Assembly (NCBI GenBank): GCA_937951485.1
Contig: CALEDJ010000016.1
Location: forward strand, 1 to 64,000
DNA from: an uncultured bacterium
Lineage (GTDB): Bacteria; Hydrogenedentota; Hydrogenedentia; Hydrogenedentales; CAILVY01
DNA: 64,000 bases
Direction: 5' to 3'
The notes under the pieces are model-generated. The model saw nothing but the letters and a program-made list of their open reading frames with translations. It did not search any database and had not been told where the DNA came from. Both the position numbers and the translations under genes were made by a program. Shown one piece after another: positions 1-8,385 of this stretch; the first letter of the stretch is position 1, and every line of letters begins with the position of its first letter.

Positions 1-106
1 AATAAATATTTGCACGAATGACGCAACAATACCAGTTCCAAGGGAGGGCCAGCGGATACAGCGACTTTTTTCCCTCTTGTTTTCTGGGAACAAATGTGGT
101 AATGTA

Positions 107-136
107 TTGACAGACTTTTGGTGTTTTTCGTAGAAA
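107..136 (+). promoter_or_regulatory. Possible sigma-70 promoter
   Basis: A perfect TTGACA at 107-112 is followed after 18 nt by TAGAAA at 131-136. If used, it gives a leader of roughly 255 nt before the ATG at 401. The -10 match is only moderate. Confidence 0.35.
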
Positions 137-309
137 CACGTACTTGAGGCAGAACTGGTCAAAAATGGGAAGAATGCAGGGCCAATATAACCCAAGGGCG
201 GTGCACTGTATGTACGTAAAAGAGGTTATGGAGGCTCGACAGCAGGAGGGGTAGCGGGAACACGCTTGCTAAAGGGAATAACTGCGTGAAGTAGTCGCTT
301 CCAGGGAAG

Positions 310-342
310 CATCCAACGATGCCTGAGACAAGGCGTTGGATG
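310..342 (+). other. Leader hairpin upstream of the Ig-repeat gene
   Basis: CATCCAAC (310-317) pairs with GTTGGATG (335-342), and GCCT (321-324) pairs with AGGC (331-334) around a GAGACA loop; three bases bulge on the left side. No T-run follows, so it is not a standard terminator. It lies about 60 nt before the start codon. Confidence 0.4.
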
Positions 343-400
343 GTGGAGCGTTCAGAGATTGAGGCAGAAATTCTGGTCACTAAAAAGGAGTGGAGAGAAA

Positions 401-3400
401 ATGGACAAGAGGATGTTGGCTGTACTGGTGATGGCTGTGTTGTTCGCCTGTAATGCATCGGCCATAGTCTACGTAAACAAAAGTGCCACCGGCCCGGAGG
501 ATGGAACGTCGTGGGCCACAGCATTTCGCACCATCCAGGCAGGCATCAACGCTGCGGCGGCATTGCCGGGCGGCGACGAAGTCTGGGTGGCACAAGGTGT
601 GTACAACGAAGTAAGAACTGAGCCATGGGGAGCCGCGAATGTCACCGGGTCGCTTGTCTTAAAGGACAATGTCCAACTCTACGGCGGCTTCCGGGGCACG
701 GAAACACTCCGCACCCAGCGGAGCGTTTACAATCACAGCACCAACCGCCCCAGAACAATCATTGACGGGTCGGTATCGCGCGCCGGTTCGCCTGCTTACC
801 ATGTAGTGGTCATCGGCAAAGCCACCAGCCCGAATGTAAATATCAGGATCGACGGGTTTGGTATTACCGGGGGGCGCGCCGTAGGTATCGCAACGTTCTA
901 CCACACGTATCGCGGCGCGGGCATTTATAACTGGATTTCGTCGCCAGTCATCGCCAACTGCATGATTTACGGCAACATAGCACAAGCGAGCGGCGGCGGC
1001 ATGGCCAACGAAAGCCGCAACATCGGTGGTACGCACTATGCGGCGAATACCACGCTGATAAACTGCGTATTTTTTGACAACACGGCACGCCGCAACCTGG
1101 ACTGGGAAAGCAACCCTGTGCGCGGGGGGGGCGGCCTTTTTTTGAACGTCGATCCGAACAATTGGGGCGTGTTGATAACTCCTCCAGCACCGACGCTTAT
1201 CAACTGCACCTTTTCCGGAAACATCCTGACGAATCCAGGCGCTTCCGATCCACCAGCGGAATGGGGACGCAACAGTTCCGGCATCTACAATTTCTGTAAC
1301 TTGCCTGAGGTGACAAACAGTATTGTGTATGCCAACGCAAATGGGCAAATCAAAGATGAAACAACGCCGGGTTTTTCAGGCGGTGTGACCGCCGCCACAT
1401 ACAGCGATATTCAAGGGGGCTGGCCCGGCACGGGCAATATCAACGCCGATCCGTTGTTTACCGACGCCGGCGCCGGGAATTTCATTCTGCAGTCTCTGTC
1501 GCCGTGCATTAACACGGGTACTAACAGTGTGGTGAATCCGCGGGATTTGCGCGGTGTCACGCGTCCGCGCGAAGTGATCGTTGAGATGGGCGCGTTCGAA
1601 CATGACGATGTGCCGCCCCAGGCGTTATGCAACGGTTCGATCAGTGTGACACTTGTGAACGGTGTTGCCACCATTACAGCAATGGACGTGGACAACGGCA
1701 GTTCAGATATTCCGCCAACGCCCGGTGCCGACATTGATATCTACAGCATAGACAAGAGCACCTTCGACTGCGCCGACCTGGCTGTTTCGGTTGGGGGCGG
1801 CCCCATTCCGGTGGTCCTGACGGTGACGGATTACGCCAATAACTCCGCATCCTGCACGGCCCAGGCGACGGTGCAGGGCGGTGCGCCTTATTTTGAAAAC
1901 CCGAATGCCATAACGCTGACACCCGACCAGGGTACGCCACTATTGATACGCACCTATCGCGGCTTGTCGGCGAGTTTCAGCATTACGGCGTGTGGCGGCA
2001 ATATCAATCGCCAGTTCACGTGGTACTTCGATGACGGCGTGAATCCGCCTGAAGCATTACCGACAATGGGTTCGCATCCACGAACAGGCTTGACCGGTGT
2101 CTCAGTGGTGGTGAGTGGCCTGGATAGCACACTTAGCCTGACCAATGTTCAGGAAGCGACCAGCGGCGATTACTATTGTGTCCTTAGCGATGACAGTGGG
2201 AATCCTCCAGCGGTCTCCGGTGTGGCGGAACTTGTCGTGAGACCGCCTGTTGCAGTCACTAATCCGACACCCAATATCACCCTGCGTACAGGCTCTGATG
2301 TGTCGTGGAGCGTTGTCGCGTCCGGCGGTTATGGCCCGCCATATAATTACCAGTGGCAGCGCAATGTTGCGGGTTCAGGCTGGCAAAACGTGCCGGCGCC
2401 AGGTCTCTATCTGCGAACGATGTATCCCGGGCCACTCCAGTATATCGTTGAAACCGAGGTTATCGGTTCCAACGAAGCGACCTTCACCATCTTGCGGGCA
2501 CTGAAAAATGACGGCGCGATCACGCCTGTGACGCTGGACGAAGGGCAATATCGCGTTCAGGTGAACGACGGGAGCGGTCTTGCTCTTCCCGGCGGCAGCG
2601 TCACATCCGGTATCAGCAACCTCGTTCTTGAGGATAAGGTCAAATTCGTGGTGCATCCGCAGGATGCCGGAGAACTGTACGAAGGGGACAGCGCCAATTT
2701 TAATGTGGCGGTGATTGGCGGCAGCGGACCGTACGTGACGTGGCCGCCGGATGGTTACGTGTTCGTATGGGAGATCAACGCGGAAGGCGTGGGAACGGGA
2801 ACTACTATCGGATGCACCAATACCTTCAGCATCCCGTATGTGCTGGAGGTGCAGCATTCCGGCGATCTGGTTTGCAAAGTGTCGGACTGGAATGGCGGTA
2901 TCGAAACCACCGACATCTCCAATTATGCGTTCATCACGGTGAAAAAGCCGGTCGCAGTGACGGCCCCGATTGGCGGCCATCGGAACACCGGCGGTTCAAT
3001 CACCCTCAGCGTCGTCGCGAGCCAAGGCTACCCCGGTTATACGTATCAGTGGCAGTTTGACGATGGCGGCGGTTATGTCAATCTGACGAACGGTTCACAG
3101 CCAAATGGTTCTGACGTATCCGGCGCGACCGATTCCGAGATGACGGTCAGTACCCTCACCGTGGCCGCTGCCGGTAATTACCGCTGCGTGGTTACCGACA
3201 GCGTTGGTACGGGGTCCGGTTCGGTCGGCATTTCCGCGAACGCAACCCTTACCGTGACTGACCTGCTGAGCGTCGGGCCGACCACTGTATTTTCCAGCAC
3301 GTATGGCGGCGCAGAACTCTACGTCGGCGATGACATCACCCTTGAAGTCATTGCGTCAGGCGGTGAGCCGCCGTATACCTATCAGTGGTACCGGGGAACA

Positions 3401-5128
3401 ACGCCTGTGGGTACAAACAGCAGCCAACTGGTAATCACAAGTGCGACGACAGCCGATGGGGGAGTATACAGTTGTGAAGTGGAAGACAACAGCCCTGATC
3501 CTGCTGTTACGTCAGCCCCATTGACTGTGACAGTCTACCAAAACCTGGCCATAGATCAGGATCCCGCATCTCAGACATGGAATGTCGGCGAATCAGTTAC
3601 GTTCACGGTCGTCGCGATTCACGGATGGGGAGACAAAAACTACCAGTGGCAGTACGACGACGGTCTCGGCGGCGGTTTCGTGAACCTTGCTGACGGCGGG
3701 CGCATCTCCGGCGCGAACGCGGCTTCGTTGACCATCAATCCGCTGGAACAGGCGGATGCAGGTTCCTATCGCTGCGTGGTCACAGACAGCGGTCCCGGCC
3801 CGCAAACACAGACCTCGGCGGCGGCTGTATTGACCGTGACCAACTTCCTGATCATCGTCACGGATTTGCCCGCCACCCATGACGTGTATGAAGGCGACAC
3901 CATCAGCCTGGCGATCACTGTCGGCGGTGGCGTGCCCCCGTACGATTACACATGGAAGAAGGTGGGCGATCCCGGCTTCTCCGCGCCGAACCAGAACATT
4001 CTGCAAATTACCCCCGCGGCGTTCGACGATGCGGGACAGTACTTCGTCACGGTCAGTGACCAGAGCGGCGGCGTGAATCCGGACGTGGATTCGGGAGTCT
4101 GCGCGGTCAGCGTTTATGCCCCGCTGGATATCACGGAGCATCCGCAGAGCGTGGCAGTGTACGAATACGCGCCAGTCACCTTCACCGTGACCGCGACCGG
4201 CGGCATCCCGGAGGTCAACTATCAGTGGTATGCCGATGTGGGCGCCGGTTTTCAGCCGATTCCCGAAGGCTTTTCCGGCCTTGTCTTCGGCACCCAAAGC
4301 CCCACTCTGAGCATTCTCTCTGCACTGCCTGCCTTGGACGGCCTGCCGGTCATGTGCATGGTTTCGGCAACGCCCTCGGACGATCTGGGGTCGGTGGTGC
4401 CCGTGATGCTGCAGTCAAGCGTAGCGGTGCTTACCGTTGTGCCTCAGTTGATAGTCTCAACGCCGCCTGATGAAAAGGCCTACGTGGATGATCCTGACTT
4501 CGAAATGAGCGTGACCATTTCGGGCGGCTTGAACCCGTCCGCGTATCAATGGCAGCGACGTCTTGCCGGTCAGGGCACGTTTGCGCCGATTCCTGGCGGC
4601 AGCGGGCCGGTCTCCGGCAACTCAGCGGCCCTGCTTGTCAGCCCGGCGGTCGAGAATATCGGGGTTTACGACTACCGCGTAGCGGTGACGGATGACATCG
4701 GAAGCGCTAATTCCGGGATTGCCCTGGTGGAGTTCGATGGCCACCTGACCATCACTTCGCAACCGAGCGATGTGACCGTTCCCAGAGGCGGACGGGCCGA
4801 GTTTTCTGTTGCCATAAGCGGTGGTCTGGGCGACATCACCTTCCAGTGGGAGAAGGATGACGGGGCCAAAGCGTTCCAGCCGATAATCGGAGAAAATGGG
4901 CCGACTCTGGTAATCGATCCGGTCACAGAGACCGACGAAGGCAGTTACCGCGTCACCATTTCCGATACGGGCAGTACGGTCACACCGACCGCGGACACGG
5001 TTGTGTCCACTGTCGCCACGTTGACCATTGGCGAAGGCGTGCCGCTTGCCGGACTGGGCGGAATAGCGCTGCTCAGCGCAGCGACCGCACTGGCCGGCGC
5101 GGTGGCGTTGCGTCGCCGCAAGCAATAA
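401..5128 (+). CDS. Giant exported surface protein: beta-helix plus about ten Ig-like domains, C-terminal sorting tail
   Basis: I take the ATG at 401, 10 nt after AAGGAG (385-390), giving 1575 residues; a TTG 14 codons upstream is less likely. Residues 1-20 are a signal peptide ending near ACNASA. Residues about 22-400 look like a right-handed parallel beta-helix of the pectate-lyase type, opening with a YVNKSATGPEDGTSWATAF segment. An HYR-like segment follows, then about ten Ig-like repeats marked by a recurring GG..P.YQWQ core and a D.G.Y.C or D.G.Y.V end. The tail has a short VPLAGLGG motif, a hydrophobic helix and RRRK at the very C-terminus, the layout of PEP-CTERM/IPTL-CTERM-like sorting signals. 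A likely cell-surface or secreted adhesin or polymer-binding protein; substrate unknown. Confidence 0.85.
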   Translation: MDKRMLAVLVMAVLFACNASAIVYVNKSATGPEDGTSWATAFRTIQAGINAAAALPGGDEVWVAQGVYNEVRTEPWGAANVTGSLVLKDNVQLYGGFRGTETLRTQRSVYNHSTNRPRTIIDGSVSRAGSPAYHVVVIGKATSPNVNIRIDGFGITGGRAVGIATFYHTYRGAGIYNWISSPVIANCMIYGNIAQASGGGMANESRNIGGTHYAANTTLINCVFFDNTARRNLDWESNPVRGGGGLFLNVDPNNWGVLITPPAPTLINCTFSGNILTNPGASDPPAEWGRNSSGIYNFCNLPEVTNSIVYANANGQIKDETTPGFSGGVTAATYSDIQGGWPGTGNINADPLFTDAGAGNFILQSLSPCINTGTNSVVNPRDLRGVTRPREVIVEMGAFEHDDVPPQALCNGSISVTLVNGVATITAMDVDNGSSDIPPTPGADIDIYSIDKSTFDCADLAVSVGGGPIPVVLTVTDYANNSASCTAQATVQGGAPYFENPNAITLTPDQGTPLLIRTYRGLSASFSITACGGNINRQFTWYFDDGVNPPEALPTMGSHPRTGLTGVSVVVSGLDSTLSLTNVQEATSGDYYCVLSDDSGNPPAVSGVAELVVRPPVAVTNPTPNITLRTGSDVSWSVVASGGYGPPYNYQWQRNVAGSGWQNVPAPGLYLRTMYPGPLQYIVETEVIGSNEATFTILRALKNDGAITPVTLDEGQYRVQVNDGSGLALPGGSVTSGISNLVLEDKVKFVVHPQDAGELYEGDSANFNVAVIGGSGPYVTWPPDGYVFVWEINAEGVGTGTTIGCTNTFSIPYVLEVQHSGDLVCKVSDWNGGIETTDISNYAFITVKKPVAVTAPIGGHRNTGGSITLSVVASQGYPGYTYQWQFDDGGGYVNLTNGSQPNGSDVSGATDSEMTVSTLTVAAAGNYRCVVTDSVGTGSGSVGISANATLTVTDLLSVGPTTVFSSTYGGAELYVGDDITLEVIASGGEPPYTYQWYRGTTPVGTNSSQLVITSATTADGGVYSCEVEDNSPDPAVTSAPLTVTVYQNLAIDQDPASQTWNVGESVTFTVVAIHGWGDKNYQWQYDDGLGGGFVNLADGGRISGANAASLTINPLEQADAGSYRCVVTDSGPGPQTQTSAAAVLTVTNFLIIVTDLPATHDVYEGDTISLAITVGGGVPPYDYTWKKVGDPGFSAPNQNILQITPAAFDDAGQYFVTVSDQSGGVNPDVDSGVCAVSVYAPLDITEHPQSVAVYEYAPVTFTVTATGGIPEVNYQWYADVGAGFQPIPEGFSGLVFGTQSPTLSILSALPALDGLPVMCMVSATPSDDLGSVVPVMLQSSVAVLTVVPQLIVSTPPDEKAYVDDPDFEMSVTISGGLNPSAYQWQRRLAGQGTFAPIPGGSGPVSGNSAALLVSPAVENIGVYDYRVAVTDDIGSANSGIALVEFDGHLTITSQPSDVTVPRGGRAEFSVAISGGLGDITFQWEKDDGAKAFQPIIGENGPTLVIDPVTETDEGSYRVTISDTGSTVTPTADTVVSTVATLTIGEGVPLAGLGGIALLSAATALAGAVALRRRKQ

Positions 5129-5166
5129 CACACTTGCGGCGTCTGACAAGACGCTGCGGCTGAATT

Positions 5167-5206
5167 GGCCGCCGGACCTTTTCCAGGGTCCGGCGGCCCT
5201 TTTCTT
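5167..5206 (+). terminator. Intrinsic terminator after the Ig-repeat gene
   Basis: GGCCGCCGGACC (5167-5178) and GGTCCGGCGGCC (5187-5198) form a perfect 12-bp stem with an 8-nt loop, followed by CTTTTCTT. It begins 38 nt after the stop of the Ig-repeat gene and would end that transcript before the transporter gene. Confidence 0.85.
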
Positions 5207-5382
5207 GGAATTGAACGGAATATGGGCAAACAGTGACAAGCATGGACAGCGCCATCCGATTCAGACGTTTTGGACAGAGACCGGAAAATGCGGTATGATC
5301 ATATGGCTTTCCGGCCGATGGCGCATGGGGTTCAGGATGCATTCGATTTAACCAATGCGCATCAATCCGCCTGGAATCCCCA

Positions 5383-6801
5383 GTGAATTCCGAAACTACT
5401 TCAACGGATGGAGTGCATCCTTTGCAGGTTCCCGTAGTCTCCAGTTTTTTGGAACTGAGCAACGCGCCCCGGCGCTTTCTGTTCTTCACGGCGTTCAATG
5501 TCGTGTCCTGGCAGTGTATTGTCGGTCCGGCGATGATCCTTTTTGCGCGCCGCATAGACATGCCTGCCTCATGGGTGGGCTTTCTGATTTCCTTCATGCC
5601 CTTCTCAACGTTGCTGGTGGTCTTCACGGCGCCGATGGTGGCGCGATTCGGCGCGAAACGGCTGATGTTTACAACATGGCTGCTTCGGAATCTGGTCATG
5701 TGCGTTGTCTTTCTGATGCCGTGGGTGTTGACCAGGGGGGAACCACGCCTGGGCTGGTATTTGCTTATGGGCGCAACACTGGCATTTTGCATCTTTCGGG
5801 CGCTGGGCGCAGGCGGATGGTTCCCCTGGCTCCACGAAGTGGTGCCGCCACCGGAGCGCGGCGCATATTTCAGCGCCGAGGCCGCCTCCACCCAGTTGGT
5901 CAACGTGTGCATCATTCTGACCCAAGGCTTGATGCTGATAGGCGAGCCTGGGGTCGAACGTTTCCTGTACATCTACGCGGTGGGAGTGATAGCGGGGCTG
6001 GTGAGTCTGGTGTGGATGTCGCGCGTGCCGGGCGGCGCCGGACTTGGGGCGGAAGTGCGGCTTTTCGGCGCATTGGAAGCGCACCGTCGCGCTGCTGCGG
6101 ATCGTCCGTTCCTGGTTTTTGTGATGTTGGCCGCACTGTGCTTCTCTTGCACGGCGTGGTTGGGATCGGCGTATGTGCTGTACCTGCGCGATGCGCTCCT
6201 GCTGACGCCCAGGCGGGTGATGTTGCTTACCGCGGCAGGCAGCGTGGGTGTGCTGTTGACCATCCGCTATTGGGGCCGTTTTGCCGACCACAGCGGAAGC
6301 GGCCGCGCCATGCTCAAGACGCTGATTGGCCATTCGCTGGGCGCACTGGCCTTTTTGGCGCTGCCACCCGGTGCCTGGTGGACACCTTGGGCGATGTGGC
6401 CGGTGGTGGTGCTGACCAGCATTTTTGGGGCGGCATTCTGGATGGCTGCACATCGCGCCATGCTCAACTACGTCAAGGAAGACGGGCGGGTCGGCTATAC
6501 CAATCTGTGGACGGTCGGCACAGCCTTGACGCTTGGGGGCACGCCCATCGCCGCCGGATGGCTTATCCAGCATTGGGGGCTTTGGGGGTTCCGGGCGTGT
6601 TTTCTGATTTCCGGGGCCGCGGGGATGATCGGCGCGCTGGCTTGTGATTGGATAGTACGTGATGGACCCCAAGCGCTTCGCGCCCGCGCGTGGCCTTTGG
6701 ATCCCATGCTGCCTGTGCGCACCCTCGTGCGCATCGCGTGGATTACCGTCGGACTGCACGAGAGCAACCGACCCCGCCCCCACGGCGGACCCGCTGCATG
6801 A
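5383..6801 (+). CDS. Major facilitator superfamily transporter
   Basis: A 472-residue inner-membrane protein with about 12 hydrophobic helices, for example around residues 35-55, 65-90, 95-115, 120-140, 165-185 and 190-210, and a second set from about 225 to 430. The GAKR loop after the second or third helix resembles the MFS motif-A position. This points to a secondary transporter, but nothing identifies its substrate. The start is uncertain: GTG at 5383 is used, with an in-frame GTG at 5413 as alternative. The gene stands alone between the terminator at 5167-5206 and a convergent operon whose last stop lies 18 bp away at 6820. Confidence 0.8.
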   Translation: MNSETTSTDGVHPLQVPVVSSFLELSNAPRRFLFFTAFNVVSWQCIVGPAMILFARRIDMPASWVGFLISFMPFSTLLVVFTAPMVARFGAKRLMFTTWLLRNLVMCVVFLMPWVLTRGEPRLGWYLLMGATLAFCIFRALGAGGWFPWLHEVVPPPERGAYFSAEAASTQLVNVCIILTQGLMLIGEPGVERFLYIYAVGVIAGLVSLVWMSRVPGGAGLGAEVRLFGALEAHRRAAADRPFLVFVMLAALCFSCTAWLGSAYVLYLRDALLLTPRRVMLLTAAGSVGVLLTIRYWGRFADHSGSGRAMLKTLIGHSLGALAFLALPPGAWWTPWAMWPVVVLTSIFGAAFWMAAHRAMLNYVKEDGRVGYTNLWTVGTALTLGGTPIAAGWLIQHWGLWGFRACFLISGAAGMIGALACDWIVRDGPQALRARAWPLDPMLPVRTLVRIAWITVGLHESNRPRPHGGPAA

Positions 6802-6819
6802 TCGTATGGGGTTTTCCGC

Positions 6820-8385
6820 TTACTCGCCATCCATTGTAACGCGCATATCCATGCGAATCTCGCCATTCTCGTAAGCGGCAAGCAAGGCAATGTCCGCCAC
6901 GCGGCGGGCGGATTCCAGCCAGGTCTCCGCCGCCTGACGAAACGAAATTTCGTTGTGACCCCGGATAAGCCCGAAGGCCGCAAACTGGGCGGCGGCTTCA
7001 GTGATCTCCCGCGCACAGGGATAGGGACGCAATTTGACATAGAGATTGCCCGGCTGGGGAACGCGCTCGTTTTCCGGCGCTTGCGCCAGGAGCAACTCAC
7101 CCAGAGGCCGACTGGAACTGACCACCAGTTCGCTGCCGCGAAGCCCCGCCATCGGCTGCAGAGACGGTCCGCCGAACATCGGCAACCATAGAATGCCACT
7201 CTCTGAATCGAATCGGGGGACCATCTCCCATGGCGGCGTATTGGGCGGCGGCGGGGAGATGCGTGTAAAATGTTCGAGCGCGCGTTCCGGGTCGGTATCG
7301 GAAAAAAACGCCAGTTCCGGCACGGGCATCATTTCGTGATGATCCATCCCATGCCAGATTATGCGAACTTCCGTTCCCGCGGACCACAACAAGGTCGCCA
7401 GGAACAAGCGAATGGGGTCCGGAGCATCCTGGCCTGACTCCATATTCTCCGCCAGCCCTTCCATTCCCCATCCGCCGCCCAGGATATCGTCCAGCGCCGC
7501 CAACACCATCGGCAGAGGCTTTCCAAGGTCCATCGCGGCGACCATCAGGCCGTCCGGCGGGTTTTTAAGTTCCCTGGGCACAACGTCATTCAGCAATCCA
7601 GCCAAACGTTCGCGCAAAACGGGACGCAGCGCAGTGCGGCATTGCAGCCGCAGACCTGAAGGGGCTATGCGCACTCCCAAACGCAGACTCTCAAAGGTCT
7701 CGCCGAGCGGGTCGTCCTCTTCAAGATCCACGCGACAAGCAAGGTCATTCGCGGTCATATCCGCCATCCCGCGCGTTAATTCTTCAAGCCCGGTCTGCTC
7801 GTCCGGGGACAGTGTGAGCGCACGAATCAGCGCCGCCCGCGAGGCGCTGACTGCAATAGTGCGCCCGCGCACGGCGTAATACACACCCGCACCCGGAATG
7901 CGCCGCAGGCGCAATCCGCCGGCATAATCGGCATCCACCCCGGGAACCAGCCAATGCAGTTTCTCCACGAGACACCCGATGCGACTCATGCGCGTGAGAA
8001 GCAATGGATCGGAGAAGTTTTTCAAATCCCTGCCGGACACGTGACAGGGACCGTTGAATACATTGTTCAGAACCCATTCGGGGATGCCGGGGCCCCGCAG
8101 CAATCGTTCCGGTGCGGCAGCCCAGACGGACCCTTCCGGCGCCAATGCCCATATCCGCGATTGCGCAAGACCCAGCCGGGTTTCCAGGGGATCGTCAATA
8201 TAGACGTGATAGCGCTGGTCTGCCGGCAGAAGTTCCCCAATCGGATGCGAATCGCGGGTCATCCATAGCGCCGAGAGCGTGGCCAGAACAACAATCAGCA
8301 GCATCCAGCGCCATCTGGAAACGCGCTTGCGTCGCCGCCGCCGCGACAGAGAAACGCCGGAATAGGAGCGCAGGACATCACTCAT
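6820..8385 (-). CDS. Membrane-anchored protein of unknown function
   Basis: I choose the ATG at 8385, preceded by GGAGGG (read on the minus strand), giving 521 residues; the open frame extends further upstream without support. An Arg-rich stretch (SRRRRRKRVSRWR, about residues 13-25) and one hydrophobic helix (about 27-44) predict an N-in signal anchor, with the rest in the periplasm. No catalytic motif is recognisable; the body alternates short strands and helices and looks DUF3352-like in layout, but that is only an impression. It overlaps the end of the ceramidase-C45 gene by 8 bp and is therefore translationally coupled to it as the last gene of a three-gene operon. Function unknown. Confidence 0.75.
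   Translation of the reverse strand: MSDVLRSYSGVSLSRRRRRKRVSRWRWMLLIVVLATLSALWMTRDSHPIGELLPADQRYHVYIDDPLETRLGLAQSRIWALAPEGSVWAAAPERLLRGPGIPEWVLNNVFNGPCHVSGRDLKNFSDPLLLTRMSRIGCLVEKLHWLVPGVDADYAGGLRLRRIPGAGVYYAVRGRTIAVSASRAALIRALTLSPDEQTGLEELTRGMADMTANDLACRVDLEEDDPLGETFESLRLGVRIAPSGLRLQCRTALRPVLRERLAGLLNDVVPRELKNPPDGLMVAAMDLGKPLPMVLAALDDILGGGWGMEGLAENMESGQDAPDPIRLFLATLLWSAGTEVRIIWHGMDHHEMMPVPELAFFSDTDPERALEHFTRISPPPPNTPPWEMVPRFDSESGILWLPMFGGPSLQPMAGLRGSELVVSSSRPLGELLLAQAPENERVPQPGNLYVKLRPYPCAREITEAAAQFAAFGLIRGHNEISFRQAAETWLESARRVADIALLAAYENGEIRMDMRVTMDGE

Larger units (their letters stand above)
1..400. other. Non-coding left-edge region upstream of the Ig-repeat gene
   Basis: No convincing gene is visible in this stretch. 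It holds a possible sigma-70 promoter near 107-136 and a hairpin at 310-342, both listed separately, and so is probably a long 5' leader for the surface protein that starts at 401. No tRNA-like T-loop or conserved RNA that I recognise is present. Confidence 0.5.
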
